From Symbiodinium natans (Eukaryota > Sar > Dinophyceae > Suessiales > Symbiodiniaceae): 62,500 nucleotides of DNA. Below the pieces are notes generated by a model. It had not been told where the DNA came from. It worked only from the letters and a program-made list of their open reading frames with translations, and searched no databases. Each line of letters starts with the position of its first letter. Position 1 is the first letter of the stretch. Below are positions 32,055-41,867 of the stretch, piece after piece. Both the position numbers and the translations under genes were made by a program. The stretch is taken from contig CAJNDS010002828.1 of the NCBI GenBank assembly GCA_905221605.1, forward strand, positions 1 through 62,500. The letters are read 5' to 3'.

Positions 32055-34731
32055 CTAACACTGGACCAAGGCATCTCGAGAGTCGTCGGGAATATATTCG
32101 AAAACATCTAGCCGGATGTCCACCTCGTTCAACCCGAGCGGAATCAAGGAAATGAGTCGAGCGATGGTTTCGTCGGACATTTGCTTCAAGTTGCTGTGGC
32201 AGCGATTCTCAATATGGTTCCGCAGATCATCATACGACGCAGGCCGAACAATCCTCAGTACTCTTGTCGGCTTTGAGGCCGATGTTGCACCACCATCCTT
32301 CTCAAACCCAACCGAGAAATAGAGCCGATTGAACTCCTTCAAGTCATGCACTGCGAAGACTGCGATGCATCAACTTATATCGACACGTACACTCTGACGC
32401 CCTGGCATCACTCAATAGGTCCTCATTGCCAAAGAGCATGGAGGTCCGGGAGAAGCCTTGGGAATGACGTTCCGGAAACTGATATCAGAATTGGCAGAGG
32501 CTTCACTCTAGAACTACGCACGACGTTTGCGGAACTATTGCGTCCAGAGGGCTAAACCACATGGCCCGACCATTGGGGCCAAGCACTCGAGTAAGCTCCT
32601 CAACAGGAGCATATGGAAAACGAAGGGTGTCCGTGAAAACAGCAGCTCTGCCAAACCTTGGAACCATTAAGAACCCTTCAACCCTTCCTTGTCGAGACTG
32701 GGTCTGTCCATGAAGTGCACAGCAAAAGTTGCGACCACAAGGTCCAGACTCTGATCTGGCTGGTGGCGCAGGAACTCGACGCCGTCGCTTTTCACGATCC
32801 TCAGGTTATGGAACATGTGTCCGCAGTCCGCAGCATGCTCAAAACTGAAGATCTTCCGTCTACTGCGTTGAACTCACGTGTCACGTACAGGCACGGAGCC
32901 GCAGAGCAACTTACAAAACAGACGCTGCAGATGCCAAAACCTTGGAAGCGATGGCCTGGTGAGTTCCGCCGCACTGCGATCTCATGTGGTACACTATAAC
33001 AAGGGCGTGCGAGCATTGCGTGAATCAAACATGTATTTGCCCGTGCCCAAAGGGCCTTACATTTCCTCTTTGTATAGGGGCCTTGGAGTGAACAATAAAA
33101 ACAATCAAGTAATAATAGTAGTCACTTTGTTCTGTACAAGTCAATTCACATTATAGGGTCTTTAAGCATGATTCCGCCCAAAGGCCCAAACAATTAATAG
33201 TGTCAGATTCAGAGTCTTTGGAGCTCCGCTATTATGTACTGTATATGCAGTGTTGATCGGCTTGCAGACTGTCAGCACATGCTCAGGTGTCCATCTGCAT
33301 CGGCAGGAGAACTGGCGCCCAACATGTTCTGAACATGTCAGTCCTAGATGGCATGTGGATGTTGAGGGGTGGTAGAGGTCGGTTGAAATGTTGAAGCAGA
33401 ATGCCTTTTGGGTCGGCGCGGGGTGACGGGCATGTTTGGTGCTGTGCTGTTCCAGTGCAGGACAGTCAGAGCGTCAAGTGCGAGAATTGAGGAAGTCTTC
33501 TGGCTCTTACTCGCCACTCTCTTGCTCGCTTCCAGGCGGCCGGAAGCAGGGGTGGTTTGCGACAGTTATTGAAGTATTTGTGAGTGTGTGAACTAGGGTG
33601 TCCTTTGCAGATGGGTACTACTATGTGACCGTGTCACATCGTACTTCTTGTCTCTGTATCCATCAGGCAAGTGGAGCGATGGCAAAAGAGGGCCAGCTCT
33701 GCCTTTCCGTCCATACAATCGTCCGATTCGCGACACTATCCAATCAAGCGTCATGTGGGAGCAGTTGTCCGGCGGAAATGGATCCTGAGCAGAATGATAC
33801 TTGATCACTCGTAAGCCCACGGCAATCCCGCCGAGGTGCAACGTTGATCATGGTCTGCGCCTCGGAATGCAGGAGGCATCATGAAGCTCTGCACGGAAAT
33901 CGCATGTGCCCATGAAAGCTTCGGCGAGGTTCTACAGTGTGGGGAAACCCAGCAGGTGCCTGCAAGAGCTTCCCCAGCGTGCCGTCGCCAGCTCCAAGGT
34001 CGGCGACAACTTTCCCGCTTGAGTACGGAAGCAAATGGTCTGCGATCCGGTGCCATATGCCTATCAGCATGTTGGCTTCTGTGAGGGGATCTACACATTC
34101 GCTGATCCACTGATTCATAGGTGCCAAGACACTTGGGTGGTCTGAGACATTGTACCTCATGGCATCACCGACAGAACATGCACTCAAAGACTTTCCTCTG
34201 GATCATTTTTGCTTCTGGCTGAGATGCTCAATGGCACCAACTCTAGCTTTCGTGTACTGCGCGTCTCGCGAGCTTTTTAGCGATAATCTGTACATTCCCT
34301 GTCGCATGATGGTTATCTTCACTTTCTGTTTACGCCGGTGAGTCTGAGGCGCACTCACTGTTGTTGCCAATGTATGTCAGGCTCAGCGCTCGACAAATTC
34401 GGGTCAAGCTCCGTCGCATTGTACTCTTGATGCGTCTACTTGTAGGTACTGACTGTGGACAGCTGTTTCAGGGCTCTTGCTTGCGCAGGCCAGTGCCTGG
34501 GAGCTTCACTTGTCGCGCAATCAAGGCGCAAACAGAACAAACACACAATATGGTCTCAAGCATCCTTGACTCCCAAACGTCTAGACGGGCAGGATGCTTT
34601 GCATGAGCCTCCGCTGTTGTAGAGTCCCAATCCAGAGCTCTTCGGAAAACCACAGCCTCATGCAAGTCGGGACTTCCAGGTTTCGCTATCTCCACCATCG
34701 TTGTCAGGCGCACCTGCCGATCTTGTCGCAT
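32055..34731 (-). CDS. class I SAM-dependent methyltransferase, multi-exon
   Basis: The exon 34138 to about 33955 carries motif I, GKVVADLGAGDGTLGKLL, the glycine-rich SAM-binding loop of Rossmann-fold methyltransferases; it is preceded by an N-terminal helix region (NQWISECVDPLTEANMLIGI) and ends at a probable GC donor. Later exons give, about 32880-32725, LRIVKSDGVEFLRH and DQSLDLVVATFAVHF (the acidic pocket residue and the motif II/post-II strand), then about 32640-32510 EELTRVLGPNGRAMWF (the L-x-P-x-G-x motif III turn), about 32460-32400 (MLFGNEDLLSDARA) and 32354-32055 (a substrate-side region ending in a stop). A possible upstream exon is 34731-34580. The substrate (small molecule, RNA or protein) cannot be told. 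It lies next to a SAM carrier on the same strand. Most exon joins are not resolved. Confidence 0.75.
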
Positions 34732-34799
34732 ATGGCATACATAAACATTCGAAGGTATTCAGCAAAAAAATGTTCCGAGCTCGGCACCCTGCCAACACT

Positions 34800-37220
34800 T
34801 ACAGCAGGCAGATGGGGTAGCCCCCTACTCGGACAAATCCTCCGCGCCAGAGCCCTCATATGAACAGCTCTACGATGTGTCTCTACGATGTGAGCCGAGG
34901 CGTTCAACAGATGGAACTTCACAAGTGGATACAAGTGGGTCTGCACAAAACACGAGCTCTCACACAAGTAAACATGCAGGCAGCACCTAGGCAGCTCCAG
35001 GAACCTCTATCCGGTCTCCATCAGGCGAAGCTCTCCTGAAGGGCCTGGCAGGTTTGGTTCCCTTGGGCGATGTGCGATGTGTAGCTCAGCCAGCCTATGT
35101 GGCAAAGGGGCGTCGTGTGGTGCCATTCACGCCTGCACGGGTGAGCAGCTCAGTTCCACTATTGCAGAACTTTGCGTAACTTCGCATAGTTCTTTTGCGA
35201 GATTTGCAAATTCATCTGTGGCCTCTGCCTAGGGTTCCACGTGTGTCGACTTAACAGGCCGCCCAAGAAAATGTTGGAATGTTGCAACCTGAGGATGTCT
35301 CAGATGCCGGAGATTGGTGTGCTGAGGACAAACCACTGGGGGTGTGACAAAGACCGCCAGCATGCTTTGACCAGCGGAAGATACTCCACCCAAACCTCTT
35401 GCAACGGTGGCTCGCGCAGCCGTCCAAAGCCTGCTGCCTTGCAAATCTGAGTTCGATGCTTTGGATGCCACGATGCCGAAGTTTCCTTCTGCGGGCTTCC
35501 TGTCGCTGAAAAGCACCTGTTGTGGAAGCTTGACCTGGCAGAGGAGCTCTTGAGTTGCTCGTGAGCTGCTCGTGAGTTGCTCTCTATTCTTCGCTATCGG
35601 AGCCGTGCTTTGTACCGTGCCTGAGCACCCTTGACATCTAGCCGCGTCGTTCCCAGGCTCACCACCTCCCCATGCTAAGGTCGCACCCGCATGTGAAGTC
35701 TTGCAGAAGTGCGGGCGTCGAACTCAACCCATCCCACCTGGATGGTATCACGAAGAGACTTGGGGAGATAGTGAGCGTCAGGTAAATGCAACCTCGGTCT
35801 GCAGGCATTGGCGTCACTCGTCACACACATCGCGACATTGCGCCCGGGTGGTGTGCTGGCACCAGACATCTACTCTGGCATCTCCAACAGCCTCGAGCAA
35901 CGTACAGAAGGTCGTCGATTCTTTCGGGAACTTCCAAATTTTCGCAAGAAATTTAGGCGCAGGCTAGCTTGTTCACGACAAGCTTGGACGAAGCACCCGG
36001 AGGTTGTGGATTGCTCAAATGTAGAGCACCCTGCCCCAGATTGAGGACATTTGAGAGCAGGTAGCAAGTTAAGAGGCTCGTCCGGAACGAGGCCTTTGCC
36101 CTGATTAGGACCTGGTCAAAAGTCAGACCGCCGGTTCCCACCGTCAGGTTCCGCCTGGCATTCGCTCAATTCTTGCCCGACCACATTATGACCAACTCCT
36201 CTCCGATAGTCCGATAGCCACCTGAGGAAACGTACTTGATCCATCAAGGCACCCGTCACTGAGACCTGCGATGTGGTACTTTCCATGACTGTCTTCCTGC
36301 CCAGATCTTCACCGGTGATCACAGGAGCAGAGCACACCTCCAAGGGACCAAACGCGAGCTTCACCTTGCAAGTTCGATGCTTGTAGTTTCAGAATGTTTC
36401 AGATTCAGGTTGCCCCCAAGCGTCGCAGCACCGGCCTCGCGCAGGTGCACGTCCAGTTCACGCACGTCATCCCTCCGAGTATGCCTCGCTTCTGGCTGCA
36501 GAAAGGACTCTGAACGCTCGGCATGAAGATCGCACGGACATGATCGCGTTCCACAAACCTCCTCGTCGTAAGACTTAGGAGAAAAGACCGAGAGCTGCGG
36601 CGTGCGAAGTGCAGGCTGCGAAGTGCTTTTGAGCACCACGTCTCGTCTGGGATATTGCATGTCCACCTTCAGCGGAACAAAAAGCCCCAAACCTCAGAGA
36701 AAACATGTGCTTACACGTCGTCAGATTGGCCTAGGAGCCATCCCCTTCTGGCCCGGCATGGTTCACACATGGTTCATGGCCGAACTCACTCGCATCGTCA
36801 TGCCTGGATATCCCAGATCTGAAAGTCCACGTCCCGGCACCTGTCGGGCCTTGTTCATGCAAGGGCTTGCAAGACAACACCCACTTGCCCATGACTTGAG
36901 GAAGCGCTTCATGCAAGGGCTTGCATGACAGCACCCACTTGCCCATGATTGCCCATGACTTGAGGAAGCAACGTCTGCCCAATGCTGACTTGCACGCCGT
37001 TCAAGTTGATCGTGAAGACCTGACCAGGGAGCTTCAGCTTGGGGCCTGAAATCACACCACACCATCCTCTGCTATCTATCTTTTGGTATGCCATGTAGGC
37101 CAGGTGGAAAGCTACCCTAGGTGGCTGTACTCTCTGGAACAGATGGAGGTGGCAGTACATGAAGCGGGCTTTTGCTCCTCCAGCACGTCCAAGCTCCGAT
37201 GATGTAGGGAACAGGCTGTA
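34800..37220 (-). CDS. unidentified multi-exon gene, beta-rich
   Basis: Several minus-strand stretches look like exons of one protein. In reading order: about 37105-36985 (GPKLKLPGQVFTINLNGVQV), about 36480-36365 (ELDVHLREAGAATLGGNLNL), 36364-36240 (VKLAFGPLEVCSAPVITGED, ending DQ before a GTACGT donor), about 35800-35690 (LHLPDAHYLPKSLRDTIQVG) and about 35518-35450 (VLFSDRKPAEGNFGIVASKA). Alternating hydrophobic and polar residues suggest beta structure. I do not recognise the family. The codon-like quality, the AG|G acceptors and the uniform strand support a real gene. The number of exons and both ends are unknown. Confidence 0.45.
36853..36971 (+). repeat. about 55-bp tandem duplication with nested 10-bp repeat
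   Basis: The unit TTCATGCAAGGGCTTGCA...CACCCACTTGCCCATGACTTGAGGAAGC occurs twice in tandem (about 36853-36907 and 36908-36971). The second copy carries an internal duplication of the 10-mer TTGCCCATGA. It lies in an apparent intron of the unidentified minus-strand gene. Confidence 0.8.
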
Positions 37221-37739
37221 CACTGCGTCGGTGCCGCACAGTCTGCCGTTCAGAAATTCCCGCGTGTATAAGAAGCCTTCAGCTTGCTCATGCTGCTTCC
37301 AAGCTGCGTCCGATCGCTTGGACGGGCTGGAAATAGTCGCTCGAGTCCGTGTCTACCCAAACTCATCCAACATGCTGTCAGCAGCCTGGCTCAAAGCATT
37401 CGATGCTTCGCGCTTCTCCTTTCGCTGGGCCTGCCACAAGCATAGCCTAGTAACGCATAGAGATTCAAACATGCTCTTACGTACCGCCAGGCTCGGCACT
37501 GTACTCCTGCCTCGTTAATTCGTTCATCGACAGGGCGTTGGCCCTCCGAGAAGCTGGAGGACTGGTACTGATCGCGATTATGGTGATGATTGCCACCGAG
37601 TTCCTACACCTGTGTATATTTGCCGTCGGGGTTCCCTGACTTGCACACTAGAAAAGTTACCGAAAACTTTGGCAAGAACAATCTCTCCTGTCTGTGTGTC
37701 CGCAAAATGGTCGGTCAAGAGATCCTAACTACGTTAGTT

Positions 37740-38372
37740 CTACGTTAGCGGACGTGCTGCCTGCAACAGCACGAACTTTTCAGCCCCCTGCACCTTGACA
37801 TCGCTGGCCCTTGGCTTCTTGACCTTGTTCAAGGCCTTGGCAAACGTCTCCTTCTTTCTCTCAACGATCATCTTTGCTCGTTGGTGAAGAGGGACTTTGT
37901 TCACCTCGTATTTCTGTGCTTTGTCGTGGGTTGCATGTGCCTGGTAGTCTCGCACCGCATTGAACAAGCGGACCACACCTTGCGTGGCATACTTACGAAG
38001 CTGCACTTCGAAGTTCTTTTGCGCGATGTCTGGAAGGGAGTGGCCTTTGTCCTTCACTGCCCGGTTCTCCGCAGCATGCAGCCGTTTGGCTTTTGACTCC
38101 TCTTTGCTTTCTTTGAGCTTCCTCTCTATCTCCGTCTCTGCCAGAACCGGCGAACTGGATTGCGGAAGCTCTCTGCTCAGGATATTGGCAAATGCTGTGC
38201 AAAAGCCTTTCCAACCAGCCTCCTCAATTTTTGAACCAGCTTGACCGGCATCCGCGCCAGCAGCAACTGGCACATCATTTTCCTGTTTCTGACCATGGAA
38301 GGTCTTGGAAACATCGGCTCTGCGAGCTTTGGACTTTGCCTGTTTCTTCTTGAAGCGCCCAATGCCATGCAT
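37740..38372 (-). CDS. RRP15: RRP15-like ribosome biogenesis protein
   Basis: An intronless 210-codon frame starting at ATG 38372 (the frame is open further upstream, but only with non-ATG codons). The RRP15 domain is clear: a conserved Trp in EEAGWKGFCTAFANIL near residue 60, a Lys/Glu-rich coiled helix (residues about 75-110), and the family signature LRKYATQGVVRLFNAVRDYQ near residues 135-155, which matches the ATRGVVQLFNAV block of human RRP15. The N-terminus is Lys/Arg-rich (FKKKQAKSKARR), which fits nucleolar import. RRP15 acts in pre-60S particles and is needed for 27S pre-rRNA processing. Length is close to the family's usual 215-280 residues. It has the same strand as its neighbours. 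Intron absence is unusual beside the multi-intron genes here. Confidence 0.9.
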   Translation of the reverse strand: MHGIGRFKKKQAKSKARRADVSKTFHGQKQENDVPVAAGADAGQAGSKIEEAGWKGFCTAFANILSRELPQSSSPVLAETEIERKLKESKEESKAKRLHAAENRAVKDKGHSLPDIAQKNFEVQLRKYATQGVVRLFNAVRDYQAHATHDKAQKYEVNKVPLHQRAKMIVERKKETFAKALNKVKKPRASDVKVQGAEKFVLLQAARPLT

Positions 38373-38983
38373 GGTAGGGCAGCCTACACTCGCACCACAG
38401 CTAGGGCTCAAGAAGCAGACAACCCAAAAGGCCGCGGCAGCACACCTGCCCTCATCTTCCGAGGGCTTAAAAATGGCACTCTATGGCATATTGCATGCGC
38501 AGCTACGGGAGCAAACTGCGAAGCATCATCGGGCAAAGAAACAAGTCTGGGGCCTCATGTCGACGTCGGGGCTCGGACGATGCCTGCACTATGCTTTGTC
38601 GAAGCGCTTTTTCCGCATGGAGATACGCGAACTGAGCCGCAAACCAACGCAGCCGCGGTGTCCCAAACCTGAATCTGAGGTCAAGTCGGCATTGTTACAA
38701 GCACGGGATGTTTCGATGCATCATGACGCCTGGTCGGCTTTGGACGCTCTCAAGGTGTCCTTTTTCACCCCCGCACAGCCGGACGAACCACACTGCAGGG
38801 CTCTTCCAAAACGACTAGGGCCGAAAAAGCTCAACTTCAAGTTGTTCTTGCCCCTTCAATGTTTTGGGTTTTCTTGGTCTACCTCCTCCGGTCCACTTGC
38901 TGAGTGAATGAAAGGATCGCATGGTTTCACTTCGTGTTTAAACTAGTTTGCTCGTCGCCGGCGTGGTGCTTTGTGCTCAGCCT

Positions 38984-39020
38984 CTTTTTTTTTTTTTGGG
39001 GGGGGGGGGAGGGGGGGGGT
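38984..39020 (+). repeat. poly-T/poly-G homopolymer block
   Basis: A run of T passes directly into a run of G broken by a single A, and then into GTTGTTGTTGG. Plus-strand frames through it encode poly-Gly and are artefacts. It separates RRP15 from the next minus-strand exon candidate. Confidence 0.85.
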
Positions 39021-39159
39021 TGTTGTTGGTTGCGGTTTTGTTGTGTGGGTGCGCTGATTCGCCGCCTTTATCACGCTTCCCTGTCTCAGTCTCAGTGCTC
39101 GAATGTGCCAAGAACTTCATGTGTGGCCCATGAAGCTGGCATTTTGTAGCAACAAAGAA

Positions 39160-39453
39160 TCAAAGACTCAAAACCAAGGCCAAGGCAGATGAAGGCGACA
39201 GGCTTGCAGATGGCCCTACCGAGGACAAAATTCCTCTAGAATCTGTTGCAGTGACTCGTTGGCTCGTTGGCTCGAGTACTGCATCCCAACAAATGCAATG
39301 CTTCCAAGCAGACGTCAAGATTTCCTTGAGCCAGCAGACTGGCATGTCCCGGCCTTCCACAACCAGACCCACCTCGGCTGAGCCAGGAACTACATGGCCC
39401 ATGTTGTCGGCAGCCGCTTTTGCAATGGCATGCCAGGGCAAGGTATCGGACAC
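39160..39453 (-). CDS. unidentified exon, 97 codons
   Basis: A minus-strand stretch with convincing protein-like composition: alternating helices, balanced charge and few rare residues (contains DTLPWHAIAKAAADNMGHVV and MPVCWLKEILTSAWKH). No family is recognised. Another protein-like stretch lies upstream in a different frame at about 39840-39660 (PAFALAIDAVNAALLHFL), so the two may be exons of one gene whose introns I cannot place. Confidence 0.45.
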   Translation of the reverse strand: MSDTLPWHAIAKAAADNMGHVVPGSAEVGLVVEGRDMPVCWLKEILTSAWKHCICWDAVLEPTSQRVTATDSRGILSSVGPSASLSPSSALALVLSL

Positions 39454-39899
39454 GGAGCGTGTCGATCTTTAGCTCACCCGTGAACCTGAGCCAAAGCTGA
39501 GCCGCATGGCGCCGCATCGCGCTGCAAGATGATTGAGAAACTTTGATGGCACACTGCCACAACCTGGCAGCCTGAAGTCTGAGCGCGCTAACGTTCTGAG
39601 GATGGTTGCATCGTCGTTCTCCGCTTCCTCCCCGCCGCTTTCCTTCCACATCACGAGTCCGAGAACGAGTCCGGCCGGGCATTGGAGGAATATGCATGAA
39701 GGTGCCCCGTGCGCCTCGAGCTGGCGCGGAACTGAGGCCTGCAGCGAAAGGGCCCAACAGCTCAAAGATCAAGAAGTGAAGCAAGGCCGCATTTACGGCA
39801 TCTATGGCCAATGCAAAAGCCGGCTTGTCAGGCATGACAGTGACCTGGCAACGGGTGCACCCAATCAAACCAGACAAAACAACTCAAGTGTCACGTCTT

Positions 39900-40365
39900 G
39901 TCAAATCGCGACGTAAGAGGAGCCAGGAACACCACGGCCACACGTTCGTGTAAAGCCACAACCACCGCAGCATTCACCTCGCACATCTCAGAACACAACG
40001 GCTCGCGAATCCTCAAAGCAGCACAGCGCCGCTGAAAGCCGCATCATGTTTCAAATCCCCATCATCTGGCCGCCAAGCCGACGCTTTGCGACATAGGAGC
40101 TGAAAAATCACTCAAATAAGAAAACAGATGACATAGCATAAGCCAACTTTTGATGATGTATGAAGAAGTTGATGGCCCTCAGCGCTATAAAGCCTCAATC
40201 AACCCTTCCTCGAATGTACACGGGCAAGAACGGAAACACACCTAATAGCCTTAGCCACCACCGCCAACCCCCACTGCTGCTACCCGAATCGGGACCGACC
40301 CGACCTTCCAAAAGAGGACATAAACGAACACATTCGATGGTACTAAGATGGTACACTAAACAAAA
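39900..40365. other. no gene seen
   Basis: Short frames only. The plus strand around 40080-40340 is A/C-rich and resembles the AT-richer islands, but is too short to judge. I see no motif here. Confidence 0.4.
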
Positions 40366-40998
40366 CTAAATCGCGAGGTAACAGCTGCAAAGGCCCCAGC
40401 CCGCAGGGTTGACTTTGTCCTTCCAGAGACGCTCACAAGTGAAAACGGAAACTGACACATCCGTCCTCTTTTGCGCGGCAGGTGCTGCATGTGCCTGAGT
40501 GGCAAGAACGAAACATCCTTGCAGAGTCGCAGTCGTCTGAGCAGTCCACGCCGGAAGCGCGGCCAGACCTGAAATGTTGCTCAGACCCAAACTGCGCAAG
40601 ACATGTCGAACGGCTGAGGCTTCAACCACCGTGGCACTTTTCGTACGCCGCTGCGGTTCAGATCGACGAACACGGTGGCCTCAGGCTACACACACATGTG
40701 AGGATGAAATCAAGTATTGCCGCTTTGTCACGAAGCGCCACGCACGCGCTTAGCTCATCGAGCTCAGGCGCAACATGGCGCAACACTGGCAAAGCTTCCA
40801 GAACAGTCACTGGGCATTCCTGTGAACCAACAGACTCAAGGCGACCAGGGCCCTGACACGTTCATCAGCATCTGATGCACGCTGGACAGTCAAGCGCAGC
40901 CTCTCGATCAAGCGAACTATGACTATGATACGCAGAGCCGAATCTTGGCACAGAGCCTCGGGACATTGCCAGATGGTGGACCTCAGGCACCGATACAC
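40366..40998 (-). CDS. unidentified gene fragment, helix-rich
   Basis: Reading down from 40998 there are three protein-like segments in different frames: about 40960-40815 (IERLRLTVQRASDADERVRA, then LVALSLLVH), about 40840-40700 (VTVLEALPVLRHVAPELDEL) and 40629-40366 (AVRHVLRSLGLSNISGLAAL, to a stop). The Leu/Val/Ala-rich helices with regular charge recall HEAT/ARM-type solenoids, but the similarity is too loose to call. The segments fit minus-strand exons with AG|G acceptors. The stop at 40366 may be the true C-terminus. Confidence 0.4.
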
Positions 40999-41024
40999 GC
41001 ATGTGCATTACCAGGTACATAGTG

Positions 41025-41560
41025 ACACGTATATACATAAAGATGATATACATATGTGTCTATATATATATATATACACTTATTTCTTTATGCATTTACG
41101 CATATATTCATATATACATATACATGTGTATATATACATTGTTTCAGTGAGGTATTCAAGATTTAGTGTTGTGTGCTTCTATCTCTATGTCCCGATTCAT
41201 TGACAATTGAGCAGAATGGCTCCCACATCGTGTCGCCGTAGGGTATGGATTCTCGAAGCAAACAACTTTTGTACTTTTGTTATATACATATATCTTACAT
41301 ACATACGTACATGGCATACACACTTATTTAGAACTACTGGTAGCTGGACACACAGTTCTGCCCTGGCAAGCCCTTCTAATTATTCCTGCTCGTCCCGCGT
41401 GCAGTGCATGCAACGAACGCCTCTGCCCCCGATCGGCAACTGCTCGCCAAAGGCCTTGGCTTTCACCGAACTTCTGGAAGGGTCGGCTTCATGTCCAATA
41501 TATATATATATGTATATTACATATTAGTATTACATATACTTCCTGAGTGCCCTGCCACAC
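41025..41560 (+). repeat. (TA)n and TATAC-rich simple sequence
   Basis: Imperfect TATATATA/TACATA repeats at about 41028-41140, 41280-41320 and 41497-41545, interrupted by unique sequence. No coding signal. It lies downstream of the PPR-like gene and may be its 3' flank. Confidence 0.8.
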
Positions 41561-41867
41561 CGAAGGTGTATGCTGGATCCTCGTGAAAGGCTGAAAATTC
41601 ACATCCGAAAACCTGGCTCATTCCTCATGCAGATGCCTCGCCAACACCTTCCATATTGGCAATCAGCTGGACCTCTTAAGTCGCACACCGCCACGCGAGG
41701 CTGACATCAAAAATAAGTCCCTGATGCTTGGGCACTTGCATCAGGATGCTTGTTCACAAGCGTGTGGCACCAGCCGCTGTCTTTGATGGTGACCTCATCG
41801 GGCTAAACTCCAGGCAGTTTCATTCAATTTGAAGCCGAAGCACAGCCTAAACATAGCAAAGTTGGAA

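Noticed and set aside
38900-39150. Plus-strand frames with poly-Gly.
   Set aside because: They depend on the poly-T/poly-G block at 38984-39020 and switch frame across it.
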